This document shows positions 1 to 6,027 of a stretch of DNA of 6,027 bases, one piece after another. The DNA comes from Thiomonas sp. (GTDB lineage: Bacteria > Pseudomonadota > Gammaproteobacteria > Burkholderiales > Burkholderiaceae). The translations under genes and the position numbers were made by a program. Position 1 is the first letter of the stretch. Each line of letters starts with the position of its first letter. The stretch is taken from positions 1 to 6,027 of the forward strand of contig DAIAZB010000556.1 in assembly GCA_027443745.1 (NCBI GenBank), read 5' to 3'. Below the pieces are notes generated by a model. The model saw only the letters and a program-made list of their open reading frames with translations, ran no database searches and was not told the origin of the DNA.

Positions 1-783
1 CGGTGCGGGTGTGCCGGCCGAGACGGTGAGCACTTCATAGCCCGTGTCCGTGACCAGAACGGTGTGCTCCCATTGCGCCGACAACGAGCGATCCTTGGTG
101 ACGATGGTCCAGCCGTCGGGCATTTCACGAATGTCGCGCCGACCGGCGTTGATCATGGGCTCGATCGTGAAAACCATGCCGGGACGCAGCTCCTCGAGGG
201 TTCCCGGGCGGCCGTAATGCAGCACCTGCGGGTCTTCGTGGAACATGCGGCCAATGCCATGGCCGCAAAACTCGCGCACCACGCTGTAGCCGGCGCCCTC
301 GGCAAAAACCTGAATGGCATGGCCGATGTCACCCAGACGAATGCCCGGCCGCACCCGCACGATGCCGTGCCACATGGCTTCATACGTCGTCTGGCAGAGG
401 CGCTGCACATGGCCAGGTACCTTGCCGACCAGAAACATGCGACTGGTGTCGCCATGAAAACCGTGCTTGATGACGGTGACGTCGATGTTGATGACGTCAC
501 CGTCCTTCAACATCTTGTCGCCAGGAATGCCGTGGCAGACCACATGGTTCACCGAGGTGCAGATGGACGCCGGGTAGGGCGTGTAGCCCGGAGGCGCATA
601 GTTCAGCGGGGCAGGAATGGCCTGCTGCACATTGACGATGTAATCGTGCGCCAGGCGGTCGAGCTCGCGCGTGGTGATGCCGGGTTTCACATGCGGCGTG
701 AGGTAGTCCAGCACCTCGGAGCCGAGCCGGCCGGCGACCCGCATCTTGGCGATATCGTCAGGGGTTTTGATCGAAATACTCAT
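1..783 (-). CDS. map: Type I methionine aminopeptidase, C-terminal end cut by window edge
   Basis: Cytosolic metalloprotease (EC 3.4.11.18) that removes the initiator methionine from nascent proteins when the second residue is small. The 261 visible residues begin MSISIKTPDDIAKMRVAGRL and carry the complete pita-bread fold signature. The metal ligands are D101 (in INIDVTV), D112 (HGDTSRMF), H175 (CGHGIG), E208 (TIEPM) and E239 (QWEHTVLV). The substrate-contacting histidines are H84 (VCHGIPG) and H182 (FHEDP). The E. coli enzyme is 264 residues, so only a few C-terminal residues and the stop lie outside the window. The start is well fixed: an in-frame TGA lies six codons upstream (801-799) with no other usable start between. 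No good Shine-Dalgarno is seen; a GGTGAG at 803-798 is too distant to be ideal. The gene is transcribed divergently from purL. Family and function follow from motif conservation; there is no sign of decay. Confidence 0.97.
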   Translation of the reverse strand, partial: MSISIKTPDDIAKMRVAGRLGSEVLDYLTPHVKPGITTRELDRLAHDYIVNVQQAIPAPLNYAPPGYTPYPASICTSVNHVVCHGIPGDKMLKDGDVINIDVTVIKHGFHGDTSRMFLVGKVPGHVQRLCQTTYEAMWHGIVRVRPGIRLGDIGHAIQVFAEGAGYSVVREFCGHGIGRMFHEDPQVLHYGRPGTLEELRPGMVFTIEPMINAGRRDIREMPDGWTIVTKDRSLSAQWEHTVLVTDTGYEVLTVSAGTPAP

Positions 784-792
784 GGTGGATGC

Positions 793-798
793 ATTATC
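793..798 (-). promoter_or_regulatory. Possible -10 box for map
   Basis: Read on the minus strand this is GATAAT, five of six matches to the sigma-70 -10 consensus TATAAT, ending 9 bases before the map ATG. A hexamer 17 bases further upstream (821-816, CTGCCG) matches TTGACA at only three positions. If used, transcription would begin close to or at the start codon, giving an almost leaderless mRNA, which would agree with the lack of a good Shine-Dalgarno. It may be a chance match. Confidence 0.22.
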
Positions 799-861
799 TC
801 ACCGCGCATGCGGCTCGGCAGGCGTGGAGCCGGCGGCCGCATGCATCGCAGGGTGGCACCC

Positions 862-867
862 TAAAAT
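862..867 (+). promoter_or_regulatory. Possible -10 box for purL
   Basis: TAAAAT matches the sigma-70 -10 consensus at five of six positions and is a conspicuous A/T-rich island in an otherwise very GC-rich stretch. No convincing -35 hexamer is found 16-18 bases upstream, so it would need an activator or a degenerate -35. Transcription would start near 874, leaving an untranslated leader of about 125 bases before the purL ATG. Inferred from base composition and consensus only. Confidence 0.35.
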
Positions 868-921
868 GCGCTGCGCGCAAGCTCGGCCTGCTCCGGCATC
901 CATCGCCCTCTCCACGCCGTG

Positions 922-938
922 ACGCCCGGGCCCGGCGT
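922..938 (+). other. GC-rich hairpin in presumed purL leader
   Basis: ACGCC at 922-926 pairs with GGCGT at 934-938 around a seven-base loop CGGGCCC. The same stretch contains two overlapping 8-base palindromes, 924-931 and 927-934, so it can fold in alternative registers. It lies about 63 bases before the purL start and has no T-tract after it, so it is not a typical intrinsic terminator. It could affect mRNA stability or translation, or simply reflect high GC content. I do not recognise it as a purine riboswitch or any known leader. Confidence 0.25.
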
Positions 939-1000
939 GCTTGCTGCCCTTTCCTTCCACCTGCATTCCATCAAGCTTGTCCACTTCGCACGCGCCGTCC

Positions 1001-4000
1001 ATGCATATTTCCACCTTCGAGGGCGCCCGGGCGCTGTCGCCATTCCGCCGTCGAGCGTTCATGCAGCGTCTGCAGGCGGAGCAACCTCGGCTGGCTGCCC
1101 TGGTGAGCGACTTTGATGCGCGCCTGTTGCATTGCGCTGTCACCGACAGCCAGCCCGACACCATCGTGCAGAATCGCCTGGCCGCTTTGCTGCGCTATGG
1201 ACCGAACTACGACGGCCCGACCGAGGGTCCGGCGCTGCTGGTGATGCCGCGTCTGGGCACCATTTCCCCCTGGTCCAGCAAGGCGACTGACATTGCCCAC
1301 AACTGCGGCGCTCCGGTGCACCGCATCGAGCGCGTGGTGGAATACCGCTTCGTCTTGAAGCCGGCGGGGCTGTTCAGCAAGGCACCCAGCCTGCGTGATG
1401 ACGACCTGTTCGCACTCGGCAGTCTGCTGCACGACCGCATGACCGAAACCGTGGCCCTGCGGCGCGACGACGTCCAGCGCCTGTTCGCCGACCTTGCTCC
1501 CAAGCCGCTGCAGACGGTGGATGTGCTGGGGCAGGGGCGTGAAGCGCTGTTGCGCGCCAACGTGGCGCAGGGGCTGGCGCTGTCGGAGGATGAGATCGAC
1601 TACCTGGCCGAGGCCTTCACGCAGCAGCTCAAGCGCAACCCCACCGACGTGGAACTGCTGATGTTCGCGCAGGCCAACAGCGAACATTGCCGCCACAAGA
1701 TTTTCAACGCGCACTTCATCGTCGACGGTCAGCCCCAGCCTTTGTCGCTGTTTGGCATGATCCGCCACACACACGCCACCAGTCCGCAAGGCACGGTGGT
1801 GGCGTATTCCGATAATTCCGCGGTGATGCATGGAGGCGAGGTGCAGCGCTGGCAACCGCAGGGTGAGCAGCATCAGTACGCCACCGAGCCGGCGCTGGTG
1901 CACACACTGATGAAGGTGGAAACCCACAACCACCCCACTGCCATTTCTCCCTTTCCGGGTGCCGCTACCGGCGCCGGCGGTGAGATCCGCGACGAGGGCG
2001 CCACTGGGCGCGGCAGCCGGCCGAAGGCTGGCCTGGCCGGATTCCATGTGTCCAACCTGCGGCTTGACGCCGCGCAGCCCGAGCCCTGGGAGCGTGACGA
2101 CGTCGGCCGCCCCGGCCATATTGCCAGCGCCCTGCAAATCATGATTGAAGGGCCCATCGGTGCGGCCGCCTTCAACAACGAGTTCGGCCGTCCCAATCTG
2201 GCCGGCGTGTTTCGCGTGTTCGAGCAGCCGGCTGGCGGACGCACCTGGGGCTACCACAAGCCCATCATGCTGGCCGGAGGCCTGGGCGAAGTGGCCGATG
2301 ACCACACCCACAAACTGCCATTCGATGCCGGCACGTTGCTGGTGCAGCTCGGCGGCCCCGGCATGCGCATCGGCGTGGGTGGCGGCGCGGCCTCCAGTCT
2401 GGCCACGGGCGCCAACGCCGAGCATCTCGACTTCGACTCGGTGCAGCGCGGCAATCCCGAGATGCAGCGGCGCGCGCAGGAAGTGATCGACGCCTGCCGC
2501 GCCCTGGGCACCGCCAATCCCATCCTGGCGATTCACGATGTCGGCGCCGGCGGCCTGTCGAATGCCTTTCCCGAACTGGTCGAAGGGGCCGGGCGTGGCG
2601 CCCGCTTCGAGTTGCGCGACGTGCCAGTGGACGAGCACGGCATGAGCCCTCGCGAGATCTGGTGCAACGAGAGCCAGGAGCGTTACGTGCTGGCCATGGC
2701 CCCACAGTCGCTGGATGCGTTCGCCGCGCTCTGCGCGCGCGAGCGTTGCCCCTTCGCCGTGGTCGGTCGCGCGCTAGCCGAACCACAACTGCAGGTGAGC
2801 GATGCGCTGCTGCCCGAGCAGCCGGTGGACATGCCGCTCGCGGTGCTGCTGGGCAAGGCGCCACGCATGGTGCGCGATGTGCAACGCCTGGCCATGAACC
2901 TGCCTGACGTGGACCTCACCGGCGTGACACTTGAGTGGGCCTGCACCCAGGTGCTGCGCCACCCCAGCGTGGCCAGCAAGCGTTTTCTCATCACCATCGG
3001 CGACCGCACCGTGGGCGGGCTGTCGCACCGCGATCCCATGGTCGGTCCGTGGCAGGTGCCGGTAGCCGACTGCGCCATCACCCTGGCCGACTATGCCGGC
3101 ACGCGCGGCGAGGCCATGGCCATGGGCGAGCGCACGCCGCTGGCGGTGAGCGACGCGCCCGCCTCCGGTCGCATGGCCGTGGCCGAAGCCATCACCAATC
3201 TGCTGGCAGCGCCCATCGCCTCGCTGGCGCAGGTCAAGCTGTCGTGCAACTGGATGGCCGCCTGCGGTCAGCCGGGACAGGACGCAGCGCTGTTCGACAC
3301 CGTGCAGGCCGTGGCCATGGAGCTTTGCCCGGCTTTGGGCATCGGCGTGCCCGTGGGCAAGGACTCGCTGTCCATGCACACCCGCTGGCAGCAGGATGGC
3401 GAGAGCCGTGGCGTGACCTCACCGGTCTCGTTGCTGGTCTCGGCCTTCGCCGTGCTGGCCGATGTGCGCGGAGCCTTCACGCCGCAATTGCGGCTCGACG
3501 CTGGCCCCAGCGTGCTCATCCTCATCGATCTGGGCCACGGCAGACAGCGCATGGGTGGAAGCATTCTGGCGCAGGCGCTGCAACAGACAGCCGCGCCCGT
3601 GCCCGATTTGGACGACGCGCAAGACCTGCTGCGCCTCACGGCCGCGCTTGGCACTCTGCGCGAACAGGGCAGGGTACTGGCTTACCACGACCGCAGCGAC
3701 GGCGGCCTGTGGGCGGCAGCTTGCGAAATGGCGTTTGCCGGCCGCACCGGCCTGGCGCTCAACCTCGATCTGCTGATTGCCGCGGCCGAGGCCATGCCCG
3801 ATGAAGGTGACGCCAAAAATTGGGCTGGACAGGTGGCCGAGCGCCGCAACGACCTGGCATTGCGCGCGCTGTTCAACGAAGAGCTGGGTGCAGTATTGCA
3901 GGTGCGAGCCGCCGACCGCGACGCCGTGCTCCAGACCCTGCGCGAACATGGCCTCTCGGCCTGCAGCCACGTGGTCGGGCAGGTCACCGAGCACGACATC

Positions 4001-4984
4001 ATCGAGATCTGGCGCGACACGCAAAAAATTTGCAGCGAGACCCGCACCACCTTGTTGCGGCATTGGGACCATGTGTCGCACGCCATCGCACGCTTGCGCG
4101 ACAACCCGGAATGTGCCGACGCCGAGCATGCCGCCGTCCAAGGCACTGACCCCGGGCTGCACGCGGCGCTGGCGTTCGATGTGCGTGAAAACATTGCCGC
4201 GCCCTTCATCGCGACCGGTGCCCGCCCGCAGGTCGCCATTCTGCGCGAGCAAGGCGTGAACTCACAGCGCGAAATGGCCTGGGCCATGCACCAGGCCGGT
4301 TTCGACGCCTTCGACGTGCACATGAGCGACCTCATGACGGGCCGGGCGCAACTGACCGACTTTCGTGGCTTCGTTGCCTGCGGCGGGTTCAGCTACGGCG
4401 ACGTGCTGGGCGCGGGTGAGGGCTGGGCGCGCTCGATTCTGTTCAACCCGCAGCTGGCCGACGACTTTGCGCGTTTCTTCAGCCGCAGCGACACCTTCGC
4501 CCTGGGTGTGTGCAACGGATGCCAAATGCTTGCCGCGCTGGCGCCGATGATTCCGGGCGCACGCGCCTGGCCGCGTTTCACCCGCAACAAGTCCGAGCAA
4601 TACGAAGCTCGGCTGGCCATGGTGGAGGTGCTGGCCTCACCCTCCCTCTTCTTCAACGGCATGGCCGGAAGCCGCATGCCCATTGTCGTCGCCCATGGAG
4701 AAGGTTATGCGGACTTCTCGCAACAAGGTGACGCCGCGGTCGTGCATCGCACCATGCGCTTCGTCGACGGCAACGCCCAGCCGACCGAGACCTATCCCTT
4801 CAACCCCAACGGCAGCGCGGGTGGCCTCACCAGCGTGACCACGGCGGATGGCCGATTCACCGCTCTCATGCCGCATCCCGAGCGAGTCTCCCGCGGTTTG
4901 CAGTTCAGTTGGGCGCCGTCAGCGTGGGGCGATGCTTCGCCCTGGATGCGCATGTTCCACAACGCCAGGGCATGGTGCGCCTGA
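1001..4984 (+). CDS. purL: Phosphoribosylformylglycinamidine synthase, large single-chain form
   Basis: FGAM synthase (EC 6.3.5.3), fourth step of de novo purine synthesis: converts FGAR, glutamine and ATP to FGAM in the cytosol. The 1327 residues match the large proteobacterial form (E. coli 1295), which fuses the PurS-, PurL- and PurQ-like parts. Visible in order: PurS-like N-terminus; linker ending in ANSEHCRHK (225-233); first synthetase half with VETHNHPTA (306-314), a glycine-rich stretch from G451, VQRGNPEM from V481 and [10 protein letters not shown] (512-521); second half with VGKDS (785-789) and HDRSDGG (896-902); class I glutaminase from about 1074, with nucleophile C1171 (GVCNGC) and H1292/E1294 (PHPE). 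The ATG at 1001 is chosen because [16 protein letters not shown] resembles family N-termini; an upstream in-frame TTG at 941 would add 20 unrelated residues. No clear Shine-Dalgarno precedes 1001. The frame is intact and no key residue is missing. Confidence 0.98.
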   Translation: MHISTFEGARALSPFRRRAFMQRLQAEQPRLAALVSDFDARLLHCAVTDSQPDTIVQNRLAALLRYGPNYDGPTEGPALLVMPRLGTISPWSSKATDIAHNCGAPVHRIERVVEYRFVLKPAGLFSKAPSLRDDDLFALGSLLHDRMTETVALRRDDVQRLFADLAPKPLQTVDVLGQGREALLRANVAQGLALSEDEIDYLAEAFTQQLKRNPTDVELLMFAQANSEHCRHKIFNAHFIVDGQPQPLSLFGMIRHTHATSPQGTVVAYSDNSAVMHGGEVQRWQPQGEQHQYATEPALVHTLMKVETHNHPTAISPFPGAATGAGGEIRDEGATGRGSRPKAGLAGFHVSNLRLDAAQPEPWERDDVGRPGHIASALQIMIEGPIGAAAFNNEFGRPNLAGVFRVFEQPAGGRTWGYHKPIMLAGGLGEVADDHTHKLPFDAGTLLVQLGGPGMRIGVGGGAASSLATGANAEHLDFDSVQRGNPEMQRRAQEVIDACRALGTANPILAIHDVGAGGLSNAFPELVEGAGRGARFELRDVPVDEHGMSPREIWCNESQERYVLAMAPQSLDAFAALCARERCPFAVVGRALAEPQLQVSDALLPEQPVDMPLAVLLGKAPRMVRDVQRLAMNLPDVDLTGVTLEWACTQVLRHPSVASKRFLITIGDRTVGGLSHRDPMVGPWQVPVADCAITLADYAGTRGEAMAMGERTPLAVSDAPASGRMAVAEAITNLLAAPIASLAQVKLSCNWMAACGQPGQDAALFDTVQAVAMELCPALGIGVPVGKDSLSMHTRWQQDGESRGVTSPVSLLVSAFAVLADVRGAFTPQLRLDAGPSVLILIDLGHGRQRMGGSILAQALQQTAAPVPDLDDAQDLLRLTAALGTLREQGRVLAYHDRSDGGLWAAACEMAFAGRTGLALNLDLLIAAAEAMPDEGDAKNWAGQVAERRNDLALRALFNEELGAVLQVRAADRDAVLQTLREHGLSACSHVVGQVTEHDIIEIWRDTQKICSETRTTLLRHWDHVSHAIARLRDNPECADAEHAAVQGTDPGLHAALAFDVRENIAAPFIATGARPQVAILREQGVNSQREMAWAMHQAGFDAFDVHMSDLMTGRAQLTDFRGFVACGGFSYGDVLGAGEGWARSILFNPQLADDFARFFSRSDTFALGVCNGCQMLAALAPMIPGARAWPRFTRNKSEQYEARLAMVEVLASPSLFFNGMAGSRMPIVVAHGEGYADFSQQGDAAVVHRTMRFVDGNAQPTETYPFNPNGSAGGLTSVTTADGRFTALMPHPERVSRGLQFSWAPSAWGDASPWMRMFHNARAWCA

Positions 4985-4994
4985 GCCCTTTGCC

Positions 4995-5744
4995 ATGGCT
5001 GCGATGAGCCCGGCCACCAGCCCGAACTTCGGCCCACGACGCGTGCGTCTCGGTGGGCTCGACACCCTGCGCGGTGTGGCCATTGTCTGGATGATGAGCT
5101 TTCATTTCAGTTTCGACCTGAACTGGTTCGGCTTCATCCACACCGACTTCTACACCAGCCCCTGGTGGCTGTGGCAGCGCATCTGCATCGTCAGCCTGTT
5201 CCTGTTCACGGCCGGCCTGGCGCAAAGCTATGGCGATGCGCGAGGCCGGCGCGAGGCCGCGTTCTGGAGGCGCTGGGGGCAGATTTTCGGCTGCGGCCTG
5301 CTGGTGGTGGTCGGCAGTTACCTGGCGTTTCCGCAGAGCTTCATCTACTTCGGCATCCTCCAAGGCGTGGCCGTGATGCTGTTGGTGCATCATCTGCTCA
5401 GCCGTCGTCTCGGTGCCTGGGTGCTGTTGCTGGCGCCTCTTGCCATCGCCGCACCGCAACTCTGGGGCCATCCTTTCTTCAATCCTCCGGCATGGAACTG
5501 GACCGGGTTGATCACGCAAAAACCCATCACTGAAGACTACGTGCCGCTCCTGCCCTGGATTGGCGTGTTCTGGGTTGGCTCCGGCTTGGGCGTGGTGTTG
5601 CGACGGCTTGATTTCAAGCCCCTGGCCGTCCTGCCGAGCATGCCCCCGCTGGCTTTTCTGGGGCGCTGGCCACTCACGATTTACATGCTGCACCAGCCAC
5701 TTTTCGTCGCACTGGTGTGGTTGGCGTCCCACCTGAAGGCGTGA
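4995..5744 (+). CDS. DUF1624/HGSNAT-like integral membrane acyltransferase-family protein
   Basis: Predicted inner-membrane protein of 249 residues resembling the heparan-alpha-glucosaminide N-acetyltransferase catalytic family (DUF1624). Family members are thought to move acyl groups across or at the membrane; the bacterial substrate is generally unknown and none can be read from this sequence. Visible: short basic N-terminus (PRRVR, 14-18), then the family-type motif LDTLRG (22-27) running into helix 1 with H37 and D41 (SFHFSFDLNWFG). Further hydrophobic segments lie near 60-78, 95-112, 115-135, 139-156, 182-202 and 217-242, about seven in all. Conserved-looking patches are FLFTAGL (69-75), YFGILQG (118-124), PLLPWIGVFWVG (184-195) and GRWPLTIYMLHQP (223-235). 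It starts 10 bases after the purL stop, so co-transcription is likely. An alternative ATG at 5004 would remove three residues; neither start has a strong Shine-Dalgarno. A terminator follows the gene. Membrane nature is clear; the acyltransferase activity is inferred from family. Confidence 0.86.
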   Translation: MAAMSPATSPNFGPRRVRLGGLDTLRGVAIVWMMSFHFSFDLNWFGFIHTDFYTSPWWLWQRICIVSLFLFTAGLAQSYGDARGRREAAFWRRWGQIFGCGLLVVVGSYLAFPQSFIYFGILQGVAVMLLVHHLLSRRLGAWVLLLAPLAIAAPQLWGHPFFNPPAWNWTGLITQKPITEDYVPLLPWIGVFWVGSGLGVVLRRLDFKPLAVLPSMPPLAFLGRWPLTIYMLHQPLFVALVWLASHLKA

Positions 5745-5810
5745 TGGCCATCTGAGTCCTGCCATTCTGTCCGGTGGGCGTTCCGGAAGCTGCCTGTGCA
5801 GGCTCGCATG

Positions 5811-5840
5811 AAAAAAGCCGACCCGCCGGGTCGGCTTTTT
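5811..5840. terminator. Bidirectional Rho-independent terminator
   Basis: An 8-bp perfect GC-rich stem (GCCGACCC at 5817-5824 with GGGTCGGC at 5828-5835) encloses a three-base GCC loop. It is flanked by six A (5811-5816) and five T (5836-5840), which extend the pairing. It therefore ends transcripts in both directions: the purL/acyltransferase transcript from the left and the CHRD-like gene from the right. It sits between convergent genes, 66 bases after the acyltransferase stop. Confidence 0.93.
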
Positions 5841-5847
5841 CACGGTG

Positions 5848-5860
5848 CGCCCGGAGGGCG
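5848..5860. other. Small hairpin beside the terminator
   Basis: CGCCC (5848-5852) pairs with GGGCG (5856-5860) around a GGA loop. On the minus strand it comes directly after the stop codon of the right-edge gene and just before the main terminator, so that transcript would end in two tandem hairpins. It has no T-tract of its own and may only support 3' end stability. Confidence 0.35.
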
Positions 5861-5861
5861 T

Positions 5862-6027
5862 TTACTTCGCGGCGGTGATGTCGCCGCAAGCCACGTATTT
5901 TTTCAGGTCGGTCGGGCTTGCATGCACGTTGATGCCCATCGGCTCCTTGAGCAGATCAGCCAGCGACGCGTCCACCATGGTGACGGACTTGCCGCCCACG
6001 ACCGGCTTGAGGATGTAGGCGGGCTTG
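5862..6027 (-). CDS. C-terminal fragment of a probable secreted CHRD-like domain protein
   Basis: Only the last 54 codons and the TAA stop (5864-5862) are in the window; the gene continues past the right edge. The fragment begins KPAYILKPVVGGKSVT and contains VDASLADLLKEP, then GINVHASPTDLKKYVACGDI and a short TAAK tail. The pattern of PVV-GGKS, a small-residue/SLADLL segment, then a basic INVH-S...YVACGDI ending is what I recall from small exported beta-sandwich proteins annotated as CHRD-domain or superoxide-dismutase-like hypotheticals. In those, an upstream HIH motif and a second cysteine usually precede this region and could pair with the single visible cysteine (residue 47 of the fragment); both would lie outside the window. 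The signal peptide, if any, is also unseen. No function can be assigned. It is convergent with the acyltransferase gene and shares its terminator. Confidence 0.75.
   Translation of the reverse strand, partial: KPAYILKPVVGGKSVTMVDASLADLLKEPMGINVHASPTDLKKYVACGDITAAK

Noticed and set aside
64..864. 266-codon open frame on the plus strand opposite map
   Set aside because: The minus strand encodes methionine aminopeptidase with every active-site residue; the plus frame is its shadow.
854..869. Sigma-54-like promoter, TGGCAC followed by ATGC
   Set aside because: The GG-to-GC spacing is one base longer than the strict -24/-12 geometry and the -12 element lacks the full TTGC. The overlapping TAAAAT is a simpler reading.
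941..1000. Upstream extension of PurL from the TTG at 941
   Set aside because: The extra 20 residues do not resemble PurL N-termini and there is no ribosome site before 941. The ATG at 1001 begins the family-like sequence.
784..1000. Purine riboswitch or PurR operator before purL
   Set aside because: I see neither the three-way-junction purine aptamer pattern nor a PurR-type ACGCAAAC palindrome in the spacer.
971..2638. 555-codon open frame on the minus strand, antisense to purL
   Set aside because: It lies wholly opposite conserved purL motifs, has low-complexity shadow composition rich in H, G, A and R, and no recognisable domain. Long antisense open frames are expected opposite GC-rich genes.
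2935..3804. 289-codon open frame on the plus strand inside purL
   Set aside because: It overlaps the purL second synthetase half in another frame, and its product is R/G/A/H-rich with no recognisable motif.
3790..3850. Possible insertion in the second half of PurL near residues 930-950
   Set aside because: It is a modest in-frame length difference from E. coli between conserved blocks, with no change in composition. Loop variation of this kind is ordinary in the family.
4905..5843. 312-codon open frame on the minus strand opposite the acyltransferase gene
   Set aside because: It runs through the terminator hairpin and the purL 3' end, and its product is a Q/H/R/P-rich shadow without domains. 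The plus strand has clear membrane segments and family motifs.

Overview
The window is GC-rich, densely packed chromosomal DNA. It looks betaproteobacterial, most likely order Burkholderiales: gene content, PurL architecture and N-terminus, and strong G/C preference at third codon positions all fit, but no marker here fixes a genus. It holds two complete genes (purL and a small membrane acyltransferase-like gene) and two genes cut by the window edges (map and a small CHRD-like protein). I see no tRNA, rRNA, insertion sequence, CRISPR array, phage gene or defence gene.

Layout: 1-783 (minus) is most of methionine aminopeptidase, entering the window at its start codon and cut at its C-terminus by the left edge. 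784-1000 is a 217-base divergent intergenic region with weak promoter-like boxes facing each way and a GC-rich hairpin in the presumed purL leader. 1001-4984 (plus) is purL, a large single-chain FGAM synthase with all ATP-binding and glutaminase motifs intact. 4995-5744 (plus) follows after only 10 bases and encodes a polytopic membrane protein of the DUF1624/HGSNAT-like acyltransferase family. 5745-5861 is a short convergent intergenic region dominated by a bidirectional intrinsic terminator. 5862-6027 (minus) is the C-terminal 54 codons of a probable secreted CHRD-like protein.

Functionally this is mainly housekeeping: N-terminal methionine removal from new proteins, and the fourth step of de novo purine synthesis. 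The acyltransferase-like gene probably shares the purL transcript, but nothing in the sequence ties its chemistry to purines. I found no convincing undescribed system. The points most worth a second look are the purL/acyltransferase pairing, the family of the right-edge fragment, and the apparently Shine-Dalgarno-poor starts at the divergent map/purL junction.
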